Positions 25,732 to 35,155 of a stretch of 64,000 bases of DNA are shown here, piece after piece. The DNA is from Eubacterium saphenum ATCC 49989 (GTDB lineage Bacteria; Bacillota; Clostridia; Peptostreptococcales; Anaerovoracaceae), in contig GG688422.1 in assembly GCA_000161975.1 (NCBI GenBank), positions 741,824 to 805,823 of the forward strand, given 5' to 3'. A model generated the notes under the pieces. It worked only from the letters and a program-made list of their open reading frames with translations. It did not search any database and was not told the origin of the DNA. The stretch's first letter is position 1; every line of letters begins with the position of its first letter. A program made the translations under genes and the position numbers.

Positions 25732-26535
25732 ATGAATAAGATAAACGAGAAGCGTAAAAGTCTAATAAACATAGGTAGTGCGACGGTATATATAGAAATT
25801 TTCGTTCTCTCGGCTATATTGCTTGGAGCTTCGCTTTTTTTTCAAAAGGATTATGATGCATATAGAGCAATTTTTTTGATAAGAATTATATTAATTGCAG
25901 TAGCTGCACTTTCGTTGATTAAATGGGCGAAGTTAAAGCGTGCGGAAGCCTTGCTTTCTTATGATTCGTATGACGGCGGCATAGGGCTTGAGGTAGCGAA
26001 TAAACTCATGGATAGGGCACACATAGATGACGGCGATAAGGTTTTGGATGTAGGTGCAGGTTCAGGTCTCCTGTCGATAGCTATTGCCGGCAGATTTAAG
26101 GGATCGAAAGTAGTTATGTTTGATTATGTGAATAATGATGATGAAATTATAGCGGCGAGGGAAGGGCGATTGACAGAAGAAGAGATTCGGAATGTGAGTA
26201 GGCGAAACGGAAAATTTTTGCCGCTACCTTTTGAAAACGGCGAGTTTGATGTGGTTGTAAGCGGATTTTCACTTCATACGGATGAGGATAACAGGGATAA
26301 ATCCGTATTGATAAGGGAAACATTGAGGCCTTTAAAAAAGGGTGGTAGGTTTGCGCTGATGGATATTTTCAATGAAGCTCATGGGTTTAAGGACATAGAT
26401 AATATGCTATATGAGCTTGAAAATAATGTTGTTAGCGAAATATCGACGGAGTATATGTTTAGAGATTTGGAAGAGGCTGAGGAATTTAAAAAAGCAGGCA
26501 TTCGAGATGCCCGCTTAATATATGGTGTCAAGTAA
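25732..26535 (+). CDS. Membrane-anchored class I SAM-dependent methyltransferase
   Basis: The 267-residue protein begins with two hydrophobic segments (about 18-38 and 44-62). A Rossmann methyltransferase fold follows with the SAM motif VLDVGAGSGLLSIAIA near residue 105, an acidic strand end at MFDYV, DVVVSGFSLHT near 174 and a post-motif LKKGGRFALMDIF. The substrate is unknown; it could be a lipid, a quinone-like molecule or a small metabolite. ATG 25732 is preferred over the overlapping GTG 25729; no clear ribosome site is visible, so it may depend on translation of the upstream gene, whose stop it nearly touches. Confidence 0.75.
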   Translation: MNKINEKRKSLINIGSATVYIEIFVLSAILLGASLFFQKDYDAYRAIFLIRIILIAVAALSLIKWAKLKRAEALLSYDSYDGGIGLEVANKLMDRAHIDDGDKVLDVGAGSGLLSIAIAGRFKGSKVVMFDYVNNDDEIIAAREGRLTEEEIRNVSRRNGKFLPLPFENGEFDVVVSGFSLHTDEDNRDKSVLIRETLRPLKKGGRFALMDIFNEAHGFKDIDNMLYELENNVVSEISTEYMFRDLEEAEEFKKAGIRDARLIYGVK

Positions 26536-26711
26536 TTCATAATATAACTTTTGATTCAATATTTTCATTAAATGATGAGTATGATATGTTTTCCCGCAGT
26601 TGCTCTCAATAGTTTTAAGGAAATATGTTCCTTGAATGAGGGAACATATATTATATTTAAAAAAATGAAGAATGGCGTCTACCTGCAGGCGCAATGCAGG
26701 TGTTGCTCGGG
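26536..26711. other. Convergent intergenic region with hairpins
   Basis: The 176 bases between the convergent methyltransferase and helveticin-like genes contain an inverted repeat TATGTTCC/GGAACATA (26624-26631 and 26641-26648) and a second, ACCTGC/GCAGGT, near 26679-26700. Either could act as a weak two-way terminator. I see no gene here. Confidence 0.45.
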
Positions 26712-27872
26712 TTAAACTTCTAAGATGTGAATGGATTGGCTGTTCATAAGGGGCACATATCCCGGGAAGGTATTGAAATAGAAGGTTGTCTTATTGTCCT
26801 TTTGTACGGCTTTAAGACCTTCCATCTCGGCAAATTTTGGGGCTTCTATTTGAATGTTATGCGCAATATGTGACATCTCATTTTTTCTTATTTCCTTGAT
26901 CGTCGTCTTGTATGGAATCTTGTATATGCCTATCGGGTATTTACCTTGCATTTTTTGGTGATTTCCTGCTATGAAAAGGCATTTATCGTTTAGGTCGAAA
27001 CTCTGAAATGCTCCGGTTACACCTGTTGTAGGCTTGAGGCTCGTTCGAACATTTGCGTACTGAAAATTCTTAGCCTTATTCAGCGAATAAATGTGACGTT
27101 TCTTCTTTAGGGCTTTATCCAGCTCAGCATTCAGTTTCTTATAGTTGTAGATGGCGTAGTTGCATCCTTGGCCCGGTTTAAAGCATACTCTGAATGCAAT
27201 CCTGTTGGAAGCTTGGTTGACACCTACGCCGGCACGCTCGAAGGCGTAAGGAAATTTCTTGGCAATGCGCACCTTTTTTGTAATCTTTTTCTTCTTTACC
27301 TTCTTTTTTATTTTTTTATACTTAACGATAGAGTGGTTCAATTTATTGATGGTGATTCTATCCGTGATTTTGAATTTATCGTGAATTATTTTACAGGTGA
27401 GACGTGTTATCGTGGTACCGAAAGTCTTTTTATTTGCGCCGCTTATCACCCAAACGTAGTGGATATTCTTTTTATTGTCAGGAGTTGTTACGGATACCGC
27501 TTCGCCGTGCCCGTAATTTTTTAGGATTACGGAATTCGTTTTGCGTACAGTTACGCCGTTAAGAGACATTTTGAACATGGTGAGACCGGTATGCACGGGA
27601 TTCTTTTTGTTGTACGGTTCAGGGGTCGCTTCCTGAGTTGCAAATATGTATTTGTTGTCATTTGTAAATGCGAACTGTTGTATCACATGAAACTTGCAAT
27701 TATCAACTATTCTATCAGCATCCTGAAAGAATATCTTTTCACTGCTTCTAAACTGATCAGCAGACACATAGGTCTGTTCCGTTTTTGCCGTTACAGTAAA
27801 GCTGCCTAATATTACAGAGAATGTAAACAATGCAGCAATAGCGATTGAGATAGCATTTTTAAAAATTTTCAT
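26712..27872 (-). CDS. Secreted helveticin J-like protein
   Basis: The 386-residue protein has a Sec signal peptide (Lys at 2 and 5, hydrophobic residues 8-27, cut near TAKT). The mature part resembles helveticin J, a large Lactobacillus bacteriocin with a propeller-like fold. Corresponding blocks are QQFAFTNDNKYIFATQ, YGHGEAVSV, NYAIYNYKKLNAELD, QSFDLNDKCLFIAGNHQ, YKIPYKTTIKEIR and a final EGLKAVQKDNKTTFYF. A very Lys-rich insert lies near residues 185-210. Family membership is my reading of these blocks, not a search. It could act as a bacteriocin or as a wall-associated lectin-like protein. It is three bases downstream of the glycerophosphotransferase gene and shares its promoter. Confidence 0.55.
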   Translation of the reverse strand: MKIFKNAISIAIAALFTFSVILGSFTVTAKTEQTYVSADQFRSSEKIFFQDADRIVDNCKFHVIQQFAFTNDNKYIFATQEATPEPYNKKNPVHTGLTMFKMSLNGVTVRKTNSVILKNYGHGEAVSVTTPDNKKNIHYVWVISGANKKTFGTTITRLTCKIIHDKFKITDRITINKLNHSIVKYKKIKKKVKKKKITKKVRIAKKFPYAFERAGVGVNQASNRIAFRVCFKPGQGCNYAIYNYKKLNAELDKALKKKRHIYSLNKAKNFQYANVRTSLKPTTGVTGAFQSFDLNDKCLFIAGNHQKMQGKYPIGIYKIPYKTTIKEIRKNEMSHIAHNIQIEAPKFAEMEGLKAVQKDNKTTFYFNTFPGYVPLMNSQSIHILEV

Positions 27873-27875
27873 AAC

Positions 27876-29066
27876 TTATTCCACTCCCATTATTTCACAT
27901 ATTTTATCCGCAACCTTCTTAGCCGCTTTTCCTTCTTCGTAACAACCCTTGCCTTCTAAAAAGTCAAGCGATTTTTTTCGGTAGTCCGCATCATTGAAGT
28001 CCTTAATATTTTCGATGAGTTCGGAATCCGTAACAGCTATAGGGAAGGGGGTTTCATCGAGGTGATAATAAAAACCTCGCAGATTATCGAACATATCGAT
28101 GTCTTTCGCCAGGATGAACAGCGGTTTTTCAGTCAATAGAAAATCGTATGCCCAGCTTGAATAATCGGTTATGCCGATGTCTGCAATAGATAGCAACTCC
28201 TGCATTTCGGGATACATGGTGACGTCGTGCACGAACGGATATGGGTTATTGAATATTGCAAGGCTTCGGTTTTTGAAATGCAGCCTTATGAGGATTTCCC
28301 AGTTGCCTCCGAATTTTTCTTCAAGCGATTTTTTTAATGAGGGGTAATCCAGCTGTATTGCGCTGGTATCGCCGTTATCCCTGAATGTCGGAGCATAAAG
28401 TGCGATTTTGGTATCTTTGCTGAGTCCCAGTGCCATTCGTGTTTTTTCATTCAGTTTCGTTTTTTTATGAGCATCTAAAAGAAGATCGTTTCTTGCATGA
28501 CCGTACTTTAAAAATTTGCCGTCCTTCCAAAAGCTGTTTTTGAAGACATCCTCTTCGAATTTACTGTTTGTTACGAGGTAATCCGTAACGGCATTGCAAC
28601 GCTTCGCCTTGGACATCCAAAAATCATCGCCTCCGAGCTTTTTGATGCCGAGACTTCCGTGCCAAGTGTTTATATACACCTGGTTTTCCTTCTTCGGCAT
28701 GTCGAACCATACGCAGTTTAGCCCGTTATCGAGCCAAACCTTTGCCGAGCCTTGCTCCTCAAACATTTCAAAGGTACCTCTAGGTACTAGAGTTACTTGC
28801 TTTGGGAAGGGTGTTGTTATCTTTTTGTTTTTATTTATTACCCATACGATTTTTATGGGCGCTTTTCTTGCGAGCAATTCTTCCACTATATAGCGTGGAT
28901 TACATGTAAACTGATTGTCATAGCTCATCACAAAGAGCTTTTTCTCATCGACTTTGTTGTTTCTATATCTTATTCTTTTTCCCAGATTTGAAAGCTTATT
29001 ATCCAAGGTTTCCCTCAGCCTGAGAAAAAAGAATCCTTCGATGCAATTCTTTCTCCAATGTATCAA
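27876..29066 (-). CDS. CDP-glycerol glycerophosphotransferase family protein (TagB/TagF type)
   Basis: The protein of about 396 residues shows the family pattern: YINTWHGSLGIKKLGGD near residue 150, NDLLLDAHKK, IALYAPTFRDNG near 232, and a C-terminal TMYPEMQELLSIADIGITDYSSWAYDFLLTEKPLFI. Members add glycerol-phosphate units to teichoic acids or related wall polymers at the inner membrane face. I start it at TTG 29066, four bases after GAGGAG. The upstream in-frame ATG at 29120 lies inside the likely promoter, so it cannot be in the transcript. A transferase plus a secreted helveticin-like protein suggests a surface-polymer locus; no other teichoic genes are nearby. Confidence 0.8.
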   Translation of the reverse strand: MIHWRKNCIEGFFFLRLRETLDNKLSNLGKRIRYRNNKVDEKKLFVMSYDNQFTCNPRYIVEELLARKAPIKIVWVINKNKKITTPFPKQVTLVPRGTFEMFEEQGSAKVWLDNGLNCVWFDMPKKENQVYINTWHGSLGIKKLGGDDFWMSKAKRCNAVTDYLVTNSKFEEDVFKNSFWKDGKFLKYGHARNDLLLDAHKKTKLNEKTRMALGLSKDTKIALYAPTFRDNGDTSAIQLDYPSLKKSLEEKFGGNWEILIRLHFKNRSLAIFNNPYPFVHDVTMYPEMQELLSIADIGITDYSSWAYDFLLTEKPLFILAKDIDMFDNLRGFYYHLDETPFPIAVTDSELIENIKDFNDADYRKKSLDFLEGKGCYEEGKAAKKVADKICEIMGVE

Positions 29067-29110
29067 ATAGATCTCCTCATCAAAACATGATTTTTTGCAT
29101 ATCGAGTAGT

Positions 29111-29139
29111 ATTTTAGCATACTTTTTTAGTAAATTCAA
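29111..29139 (-). promoter_or_regulatory. Promoter of the TagF-like/helveticin-like operon
   Basis: On the minus strand TTGAAT (29134-29139) and TAAAAT (29111-29116) are 17 bases apart. The start of transcription would be near 29104, leaving a leader of about 38 bases before TTG 29066. This placement decides the start codon. Confidence 0.6.
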
Positions 29140-29156
29140 AAATCGCAAGGGCATTG

Positions 29157-29165
29157 TGTTATAAT
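29157..29165 (+). promoter_or_regulatory. Extended -10 promoter of gltX
   Basis: TGTTATAAT at 29157-29165 is an extended -10 (TGn plus TATAAT) without a convincing -35. It faces the minus-strand promoter at 29111-29139, so the two divergent units share about 100 bases. Confidence 0.6.
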
Positions 29166-29219
29166 GTTTCTCGGCTTTAATGTACAAAATATTGTGATGT
29201 ATCAATTGAGGAAGATACG

Positions 29220-30872
29220 ATGAATGAATTGCTTAAGAAAATTATATTTAGCGATGTAAAAAAACAGGCTGCAGAGTACGAAGAATTGTATGCAGCCAGA
29301 GGTGAAAGTGCCAAGGTAGTTACAAGGTTGGGACCAAGCCCGACGGGATTCATACATTTCGGGAATCTGTACGGAGCTTATATCAATGAGCGCCTGGCGC
29401 ATAGAAACGATGGAATTTTTTACCTCAGAATTGAGGATACTGACAGTAAGAGGCAGGTTGAAGGCGCAAAGGAAGAGATAATCAAGGCTCTAGATCACTT
29501 CGATATCACATTTGATGAAGGCGCTATGGCTACGGGAGATTTGGGGAACTATGCGCCGTATGAACAGAGCAAGAGGCGGGACATATATAGAAGCTTTGCC
29601 GCTGAACTATTGACAAAGGGACTTGCCTATCCTTGCTTTTTGACTGAAGATGAAATCGCAGATATAAGGAAGAAGCAAGAAGAGAACAAGCAAAATACAG
29701 GGATATACGGAGAGTACGCCCTATATAGAAACTTGAAAGAAGAAGAGGCCGTAAAAAAAATAGAGGACGGCTGCGAGTACGTATTGAGGTTGAAATCCAC
29801 TGCGGATATAAAGGTGGATATAGAGGATGGAATCCGTGGTAAGCTTTCAATGCCTGCAAACGATATGGACGTTGTGATACTTAAAAAGGATGGAATGCCA
29901 ACGTATCATTTTGCACATGTTATAGATGATCATTTAATGAGAACAACGCATGTTATCAGGGGCGAAGAGTGGCTATCAACCCTGCCTATTCATATTGAGC
30001 TGTTTGCGCATTTCGGTTGGGAGCCTCCGATATATTGCCATACTGCGCAGCTTATGAAGATTGAGGACGGTAAAAAGAGAAAGCTTTCAAAGCGAAAGGA
30101 TCCTGAACTTGCCCTTTCATTCTATAGAGAAAAGGGCTATTTCAAGGAAGCTGTTATGGAATACCTCATGACGCTTATAAATTCTTCGTTTGAGGAATGG
30201 CGCTGTGAAAATCCGGGCGAAGATATAAACAGCTTTGAATTCAGTCTTGACAATATGAGTAAATCCGGAGCGCTCTTCGACATCGTGAAATTAAACGATG
30301 TGTCTAAAGAATGTCTTGCAAGGATGAGCGAAAAAAGCATTACAAGGGGGCTTAAAAGCTGGGCGAATGAATATGGCATTAAGCAACAAGGTGTTAAAAA
30401 AGCCGTCATAGATGCGATAATTCATGAGGATGAAGACAGGCTTGCCAAGATGTTATCGGTAGGAAGAAACGGTAATAATCCGAGGAAGGATCTCGCCTAC
30501 TGCGAGCAGATAGCGGAATTCATAGCATTTTTCTTCGATGAAGGCTTTGCGGTGGAAGATGAGCTGCCTGCGGAAGTGCCTGAAGAGGATGCTGTCAATA
30601 TTCTGAATGATTATTTGCAAAAACGACGTGGTAAAAATACAAGCGAAGGATGGTTTTCGGATATAAAGGATATAAGTGAGAGGTATGGATATGCGCTTAA
30701 ACCTAAGGAATACAAGAAAAACCCCGATATGTACAGGGGACACGTTGGGCATGTCAGCACGGTGCTGAGGCTCGCACTCGTCGGAAGATCCAATTCACCG
30801 GATATAGGAGAGATCCAAGACATTTTGGGAAAAGAAAAGGTAGAAGAGCGGATTAGAGAATATCTTTCATAG
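29220..30872 (+). CDS. gltX: Glutamate--tRNA ligase
   Basis: The 550-residue class I synthetase charges tRNA with glutamate. It has TRLGPSPTGFIHFGNLYGAYINERLA near residue 36, where HFGN is the HIGH motif, YLRIEDTDSKR near 67, and the KMSKS equivalent KLSKRKDPELALSFYREKGY near 288. The anticodon-binding region fills the C-terminal 200 residues. The length and the KRKDPE sequence place it in the longer bacterial GltX group found in Clostridia and spirochaetes. Whether it also charges tRNA-Gln depends on gatCAB, which is not in the window. GAGGAAG precedes ATG 29220. Confidence 0.92.
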   Translation: MNELLKKIIFSDVKKQAAEYEELYAARGESAKVVTRLGPSPTGFIHFGNLYGAYINERLAHRNDGIFYLRIEDTDSKRQVEGAKEEIIKALDHFDITFDEGAMATGDLGNYAPYEQSKRRDIYRSFAAELLTKGLAYPCFLTEDEIADIRKKQEENKQNTGIYGEYALYRNLKEEEAVKKIEDGCEYVLRLKSTADIKVDIEDGIRGKLSMPANDMDVVILKKDGMPTYHFAHVIDDHLMRTTHVIRGEEWLSTLPIHIELFAHFGWEPPIYCHTAQLMKIEDGKKRKLSKRKDPELALSFYREKGYFKEAVMEYLMTLINSSFEEWRCENPGEDINSFEFSLDNMSKSGALFDIVKLNDVSKECLARMSEKSITRGLKSWANEYGIKQQGVKKAVIDAIIHEDEDRLAKMLSVGRNGNNPRKDLAYCEQIAEFIAFFFDEGFAVEDELPAEVPEEDAVNILNDYLQKRRGKNTSEGWFSDIKDISERYGYALKPKEYKKNPDMYRGHVGHVSTVLRLALVGRSNSPDIGEIQDILGKEKVEERIREYLS

Positions 30873-30915
30873 TATATTCTTTTAGATATTTTAACGGAAA
30901 GTTTATAGAGGCGGT

Positions 30916-33900
30916 ATGCAACTAGGTATCGATGTAGGATCAACTACTGTAAAGTTGGTTATGTTAGATGGTTCACAAATAAAATATAAAGAATACAGGC
31001 GCCACCAGTCTGATGTTTTTAATGCCGCCATCAAGATGCTGGGTGAGCTTATTCAGCAGGTGGGCGATATAGATGTAAATGTAGTAATTACGGGTAGCGG
31101 CGGGCTCGGCATGGCGCAGGTTATGGATGCGAAGTTCGAGCAGGAGGTAATCGCCTGTACCAAGGCCATAGAAGAGATAATCCCGCAAACGGATGTGGCG
31201 ATAGAGCTTGGGGGTGAGGATGCGAAACTCACCTTCCTTAAAAACAGTGTAGAGCAGCGGATGAACGGTACCTGCGCAGGAGGAACGGGTGCATTTATAG
31301 ACCAGATGGCAGTGCTTCTCGATACCGATGCGGCAGGTCTTAACGAGGCTGCAAAAAACTATAAAACCATATATCCGATAGCTGCAAGATGCGGCGTTTT
31401 TGCAAAAACGGACATACAGCCGCTTATAAATGAAGGTGCAAAAAAAGAAGATTTAGCGGTATCCATTTTTCAAGCTGTGGTAAACCAAACGATCAGCGGA
31501 CTCGCTTGCGGTAGAACCATAGAGGGGAAGGTCGCCTTCCTCGGAGGCCCGTTATCTTTCAGTTCGGAACTTAGAAAACGTTTTATTGAAACTTTAAAAA
31601 TAAAACCCGAAGATGTGATATTTCCTGAAAACGCAAAGTATTTTGTAGCGCTCGGTGCGGCATATTTAGCCGAGAAGGAAGAAAAGACCTTTTTATTGAC
31701 CCATATAGTGGATACCTTAAGCAATATAGATCACAGCAAGTACAGCGCAAATGTAAAAACGCTTGAGCCGCTTTTCAAAAATGACAGGGAATACGAGGAA
31801 TTTAAAAAGAGGCACGATAAGAGTAAGGCGGTAAGGGCAAATATAGAAGAGGCGACAGGACCTGTTTACCTTGGAATAGATGCGGGTTCCACCACTACCA
31901 AGGCAGTGCTCATGGATGATGAGAGGCGCATAATATATTCATTCTATGCGAGTAACGAAGGAAAGCCTCTTGAAGTGATTCGAAAAATTTTGACCGAAAT
32001 ATATCATAAACTGCCCGAGACTGCGTATATCGCACGATCAACCGTCACAGGTTATGGAGAAGCGATAGCAAAGGAAGGCTTCAAAATAGATGACGGGCTC
32101 ATAGAGACGGTAGCGCATTACACCGCAGCCGAGAATTTTCTGCCGGGAGTGGAATTCATACTGGATATAGGCGGGCAGGATATGAAGTGTATGCGCATTA
32201 GAAACGGTGCGATATACAACATAATGCTAAATGAGGCGTGTTCTTCCGGGTGCGGATCGTTTCTTGAAATTTATGCAAAGTCTGTAGGGCTCGATGCAAA
32301 GCAGTTTGCGGACAAGGCGGTAAAGGGCGATGCTCCTGTGGATCTCGGTACCAGATGTACGGTGTTTATGAATTCCAAGGTGAAGCAGGCGCAAAAGGAA
32401 GGCGTAGGTGTAGAGAATATTTCGGCAGGTCTTGCGTATTCCGTAATCAAAAATGCTCTTTATAAGGTTATAAAACTGCGTGATTCCAACGAAGCGGGTG
32501 AGAAGATAGTGGTGCAGGGCGGAACGTTTTTAAGTGATGCCGTTTTGAAAAGCATAGAAAACATTCTCGGAAAAGAAGTTGTAAGACCTGATATTTCAGC
32601 CTTGATGGGAGCCTTTGGAGCTGCAATATATTCTCAAAAGAGGGCAAAGGAAGTTGTAGGCAAATGTGTTTCCGGCATCATAAAACGTGATGAACTTAAC
32701 GACTTTGCGGTCATTAGCTATGCTAAAAGGTGTAACCTGTGCTCCAATAACTGCATGCTTACAATAAGTGAATTTAACAGCGGCAAGAAATTCGTCATGG
32801 GAAACAGATGCGAACGAGGAGCCGGCAGGGAAGCGATAATCGAGAGTGAATATAATTTATATAAGTACAAACAGACCAGATTGTTTAGCTATAAATCTTT
32901 AGGAAAAGAGGCGAAAAAGGACGATATAGGAATCCCGAGAGTGCTCAACATGTATGAAAATTACCCGTTCTGGCATGCTCTGTTTACAGAGCTCGGTTAC
33001 AACGTGGTGATATCGCCGCCGTCTAAAAAATCGATCTACGACCTCGGTATCGACACCATTTCATCGGATACCGCATGCTACCCTGCAAAGCTCGTGCACG
33101 GGCATATTAAATGGCTCGGTGAGCACGGGATGAAGCGCATATTCATGCCGTGCATAAACCATGAATTCAAGGAAGATGTGGGCGCAAATAATCACTTTAA
33201 TTGCCCGATCGTCGCTACATATGCGGAGGTAATCGGAAATAACATGAAGGATTATTTTGCTCATAAAGGTATAGAATTTCATTCACCATTTTTGCCGTAT
33301 ATAGATGACAAGAAGCTCTTGCGAGAGCTTAAGGGCGGATTTTTAGGTGCTGACGGAGCGAGCTCGCAGGAGATAAAGGCGGCCATACAAAAGGGAAGAG
33401 CCGCAATGGCAAAGTATAAGCAGGACGTAATGGTGCAAGGCAAGAGGGTGATAGACTACGCAAGGGAAAACGGCAAGAAGATCGTGTTGCTTGCGGGAAG
33501 GCCATATCATATAGACCCTGAAATAAATCACGGGATAGACGGCATCATAAATTCTGTGGGCATGGTGGTTATAAGCGAGGATTCGATTCCGAAGATGCAC
33601 AGCGTGGCAAGGCCGCTCAGGGTGCTGGATCAGTGGACGTATCATTCCAGGATGTATAGGGCGGCGGAATTTGCCGGAAAGTATAAGGATATAGAACTTG
33701 TGCAGCTCAATTCGTTTGGATGTGGGCTGGATGCCGTAACCACGGATCAGATAGAAGAAATTTGTGAAAAGCACAATAAGCTGTATACCGTTCTCAAGAT
33801 AGATGAAGGTGCGAATTTGGGCGCTGCAAAGATCAGGATCAGGTCGTTACTTGCTGCGATGGAAGAAAGGGAGAAGACTAAGGTTCCCGTTATAGAAAAA

Positions 33901-35154
33901 ATAAAGGGGTATGAGAGGCGCATTTTCGATAAGGATATGAAGAAGAACTATAATCTCATAATTCCGCAGATGTCGCCTATTCACTTCAGGTTTATCGAGC
34001 CTCTGTTCAAAAGAGAAGGCTTCAGACCGATTTTACTTCCGGATGTGGATAAGGAAGCTATAGATGTGGGGCTAAAATACATAAATAACGATGCGTGTTA
34101 TCCTACCATCGTATCTCTCGGGCAGATAATTTCGTATATTCAGTCCGCGGATTTGGATCTCGATAAAACGGCGATAATCTTTAGTCAAACGGGAGGAGGC
34201 TGTAGAGCCAGTAATTATATAGCGCTCCTCAGGAAGGCGCTTGAAGATATAGGGCTTGCACATATTCCCGTGGTTTCCTTTAATACGGTAGGGCTTGAAA
34301 AAAATCCGGGATTTAAGCTCAATCTGCGTATGCTGAAAAGCGTGGGACTGGGGCTCATATACGGGGACGTACTCATGAGGCTCATTAACGCTACGAGGCC
34401 ATATGAAAAGGTGGCTGGGAGTGCCGATGCCTTGCTTGAAAAATGGATAAAGAAGGCAGAAACTACCATATTTGACGGTAGTTATAAAGATGTTATGGCA
34501 GATATAAGAGCGGCTATAAAAGACTTCGATAATTTAGAGCGAATCGATAGGAAGAAACCCAAGGTGGGCGTTGTAGGCGAAATACTCGTAAAATATCACC
34601 CGAATGCGAATAATCAAATAGTTAAAACGATAGAAGCCGAAGGAGGAGAAGCCGTAGTCACAGAGCTTATGGACTTCATGTTGTATTGTGCGCACAACGA
34701 TATATTTAATTACGAAACGCTGGCGGGTAAGAGGAGTAAGGCGTATATAGCGAAGTTTATAATTTGGTTTTTGGAAAGATTGAGGCGGGATGTGAAGAAG
34801 GCGTTTGCAGAAAGCAAGCACTTCGATCCTCCAAAGTCCATATACGATATTGCGGGCAAGGCAAAGGAAGTGGTGTCCCTCGGGAATCAATGCGGCGAGG
34901 GGTGGCTTCTTACAGGCGAGATGGTTGAGATGCTCGATGAAGGTATAGAGAATATAGTCTGCCTACAGCCGTTTGCCTGTCTGCCGAATCACGTTACAGG
35001 AAAGGGTGTTATGAAGATTCTAAGGAAGCGAAATCCTAAGGCTAATATAGTCGCTATCGACTATGATCCGGGAGCCAGTGAAGTGAATCAGCTAAATAGG
35101 ATAAAACTCATGATGGGTATAGCTCATAAAAATTTAGAAGCGGAAGGTAAATAG
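30916..35154 (+). CDS. Large 2-hydroxyacyl-CoA dehydratase activase/dehydratase-like fusion
   Basis: The 1412-residue protein carries two BadF/BadG/BcrA-type ASKHA ATPase domains. The first covers residues 1-255 (GIDVGSTTVKLVM, NGTCAGGTGAFIDQM) and the second about 317-590 (GIDAGSTTTKAVLMDD, LDIGGQDMK, NEACSSGCGSFLE). A DUF2229-like region follows (about 670-900, with CxxC in CNLCSNNCMLTISEF and SDTACYPAKLVHGHI), then an HgdB/HgdC-like part to about 1290 (NNDACYPTIVSLGQI, SQTGGGCRASNY). The Cys in each ATPase domain should help hold a [4Fe-4S] cluster, as in the activator of 2-hydroxyglutaryl-CoA dehydratase. This conserved anaerobe family has no settled substrate. It ends one base before the ruvC start codon. 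Confidence 0.88.
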   Translation: MQLGIDVGSTTVKLVMLDGSQIKYKEYRRHQSDVFNAAIKMLGELIQQVGDIDVNVVITGSGGLGMAQVMDAKFEQEVIACTKAIEEIIPQTDVAIELGGEDAKLTFLKNSVEQRMNGTCAGGTGAFIDQMAVLLDTDAAGLNEAAKNYKTIYPIAARCGVFAKTDIQPLINEGAKKEDLAVSIFQAVVNQTISGLACGRTIEGKVAFLGGPLSFSSELRKRFIETLKIKPEDVIFPENAKYFVALGAAYLAEKEEKTFLLTHIVDTLSNIDHSKYSANVKTLEPLFKNDREYEEFKKRHDKSKAVRANIEEATGPVYLGIDAGSTTTKAVLMDDERRIIYSFYASNEGKPLEVIRKILTEIYHKLPETAYIARSTVTGYGEAIAKEGFKIDDGLIETVAHYTAAENFLPGVEFILDIGGQDMKCMRIRNGAIYNIMLNEACSSGCGSFLEIYAKSVGLDAKQFADKAVKGDAPVDLGTRCTVFMNSKVKQAQKEGVGVENISAGLAYSVIKNALYKVIKLRDSNEAGEKIVVQGGTFLSDAVLKSIENILGKEVVRPDISALMGAFGAAIYSQKRAKEVVGKCVSGIIKRDELNDFAVISYAKRCNLCSNNCMLTISEFNSGKKFVMGNRCERGAGREAIIESEYNLYKYKQTRLFSYKSLGKEAKKDDIGIPRVLNMYENYPFWHALFTELGYNVVISPPSKKSIYDLGIDTISSDTACYPAKLVHGHIKWLGEHGMKRIFMPCINHEFKEDVGANNHFNCPIVATYAEVIGNNMKDYFAHKGIEFHSPFLPYIDDKKLLRELKGGFLGADGASSQEIKAAIQKGRAAMAKYKQDVMVQGKRVIDYARENGKKIVLLAGRPYHIDPEINHGIDGIINSVGMVVISEDSIPKMHSVARPLRVLDQWTYHSRMYRAAEFAGKYKDIELVQLNSFGCGLDAVTTDQIEEICEKHNKLYTVLKIDEGANLGAAKIRIRSLLAAMEEREKTKVPVIEKIKGYERRIFDKDMKKNYNLIIPQMSPIHFRFIEPLFKREGFRPILLPDVDKEAIDVGLKYINNDACYPTIVSLGQIISYIQSADLDLDKTAIIFSQTGGGCRASNYIALLRKALEDIGLAHIPVVSFNTVGLEKNPGFKLNLRMLKSVGLGLIYGDVLMRLINATRPYEKVAGSADALLEKWIKKAETTIFDGSYKDVMADIRAAIKDFDNLERIDRKKPKVGVVGEILVKYHPNANNQIVKTIEAEGGEAVVTELMDFMLYCAHNDIFNYETLAGKRSKAYIAKFIIWFLERLRRDVKKAFAESKHFDPPKSIYDIAGKAKEVVSLGNQCGEGWLLTGEMVEMLDEGIENIVCLQPFACLPNHVTGKGVMKILRKRNPKANIVAIDYDPGASEVNQLNRIKLMMGIAHKNLEAEGK

Positions 35155-35155
35155 C

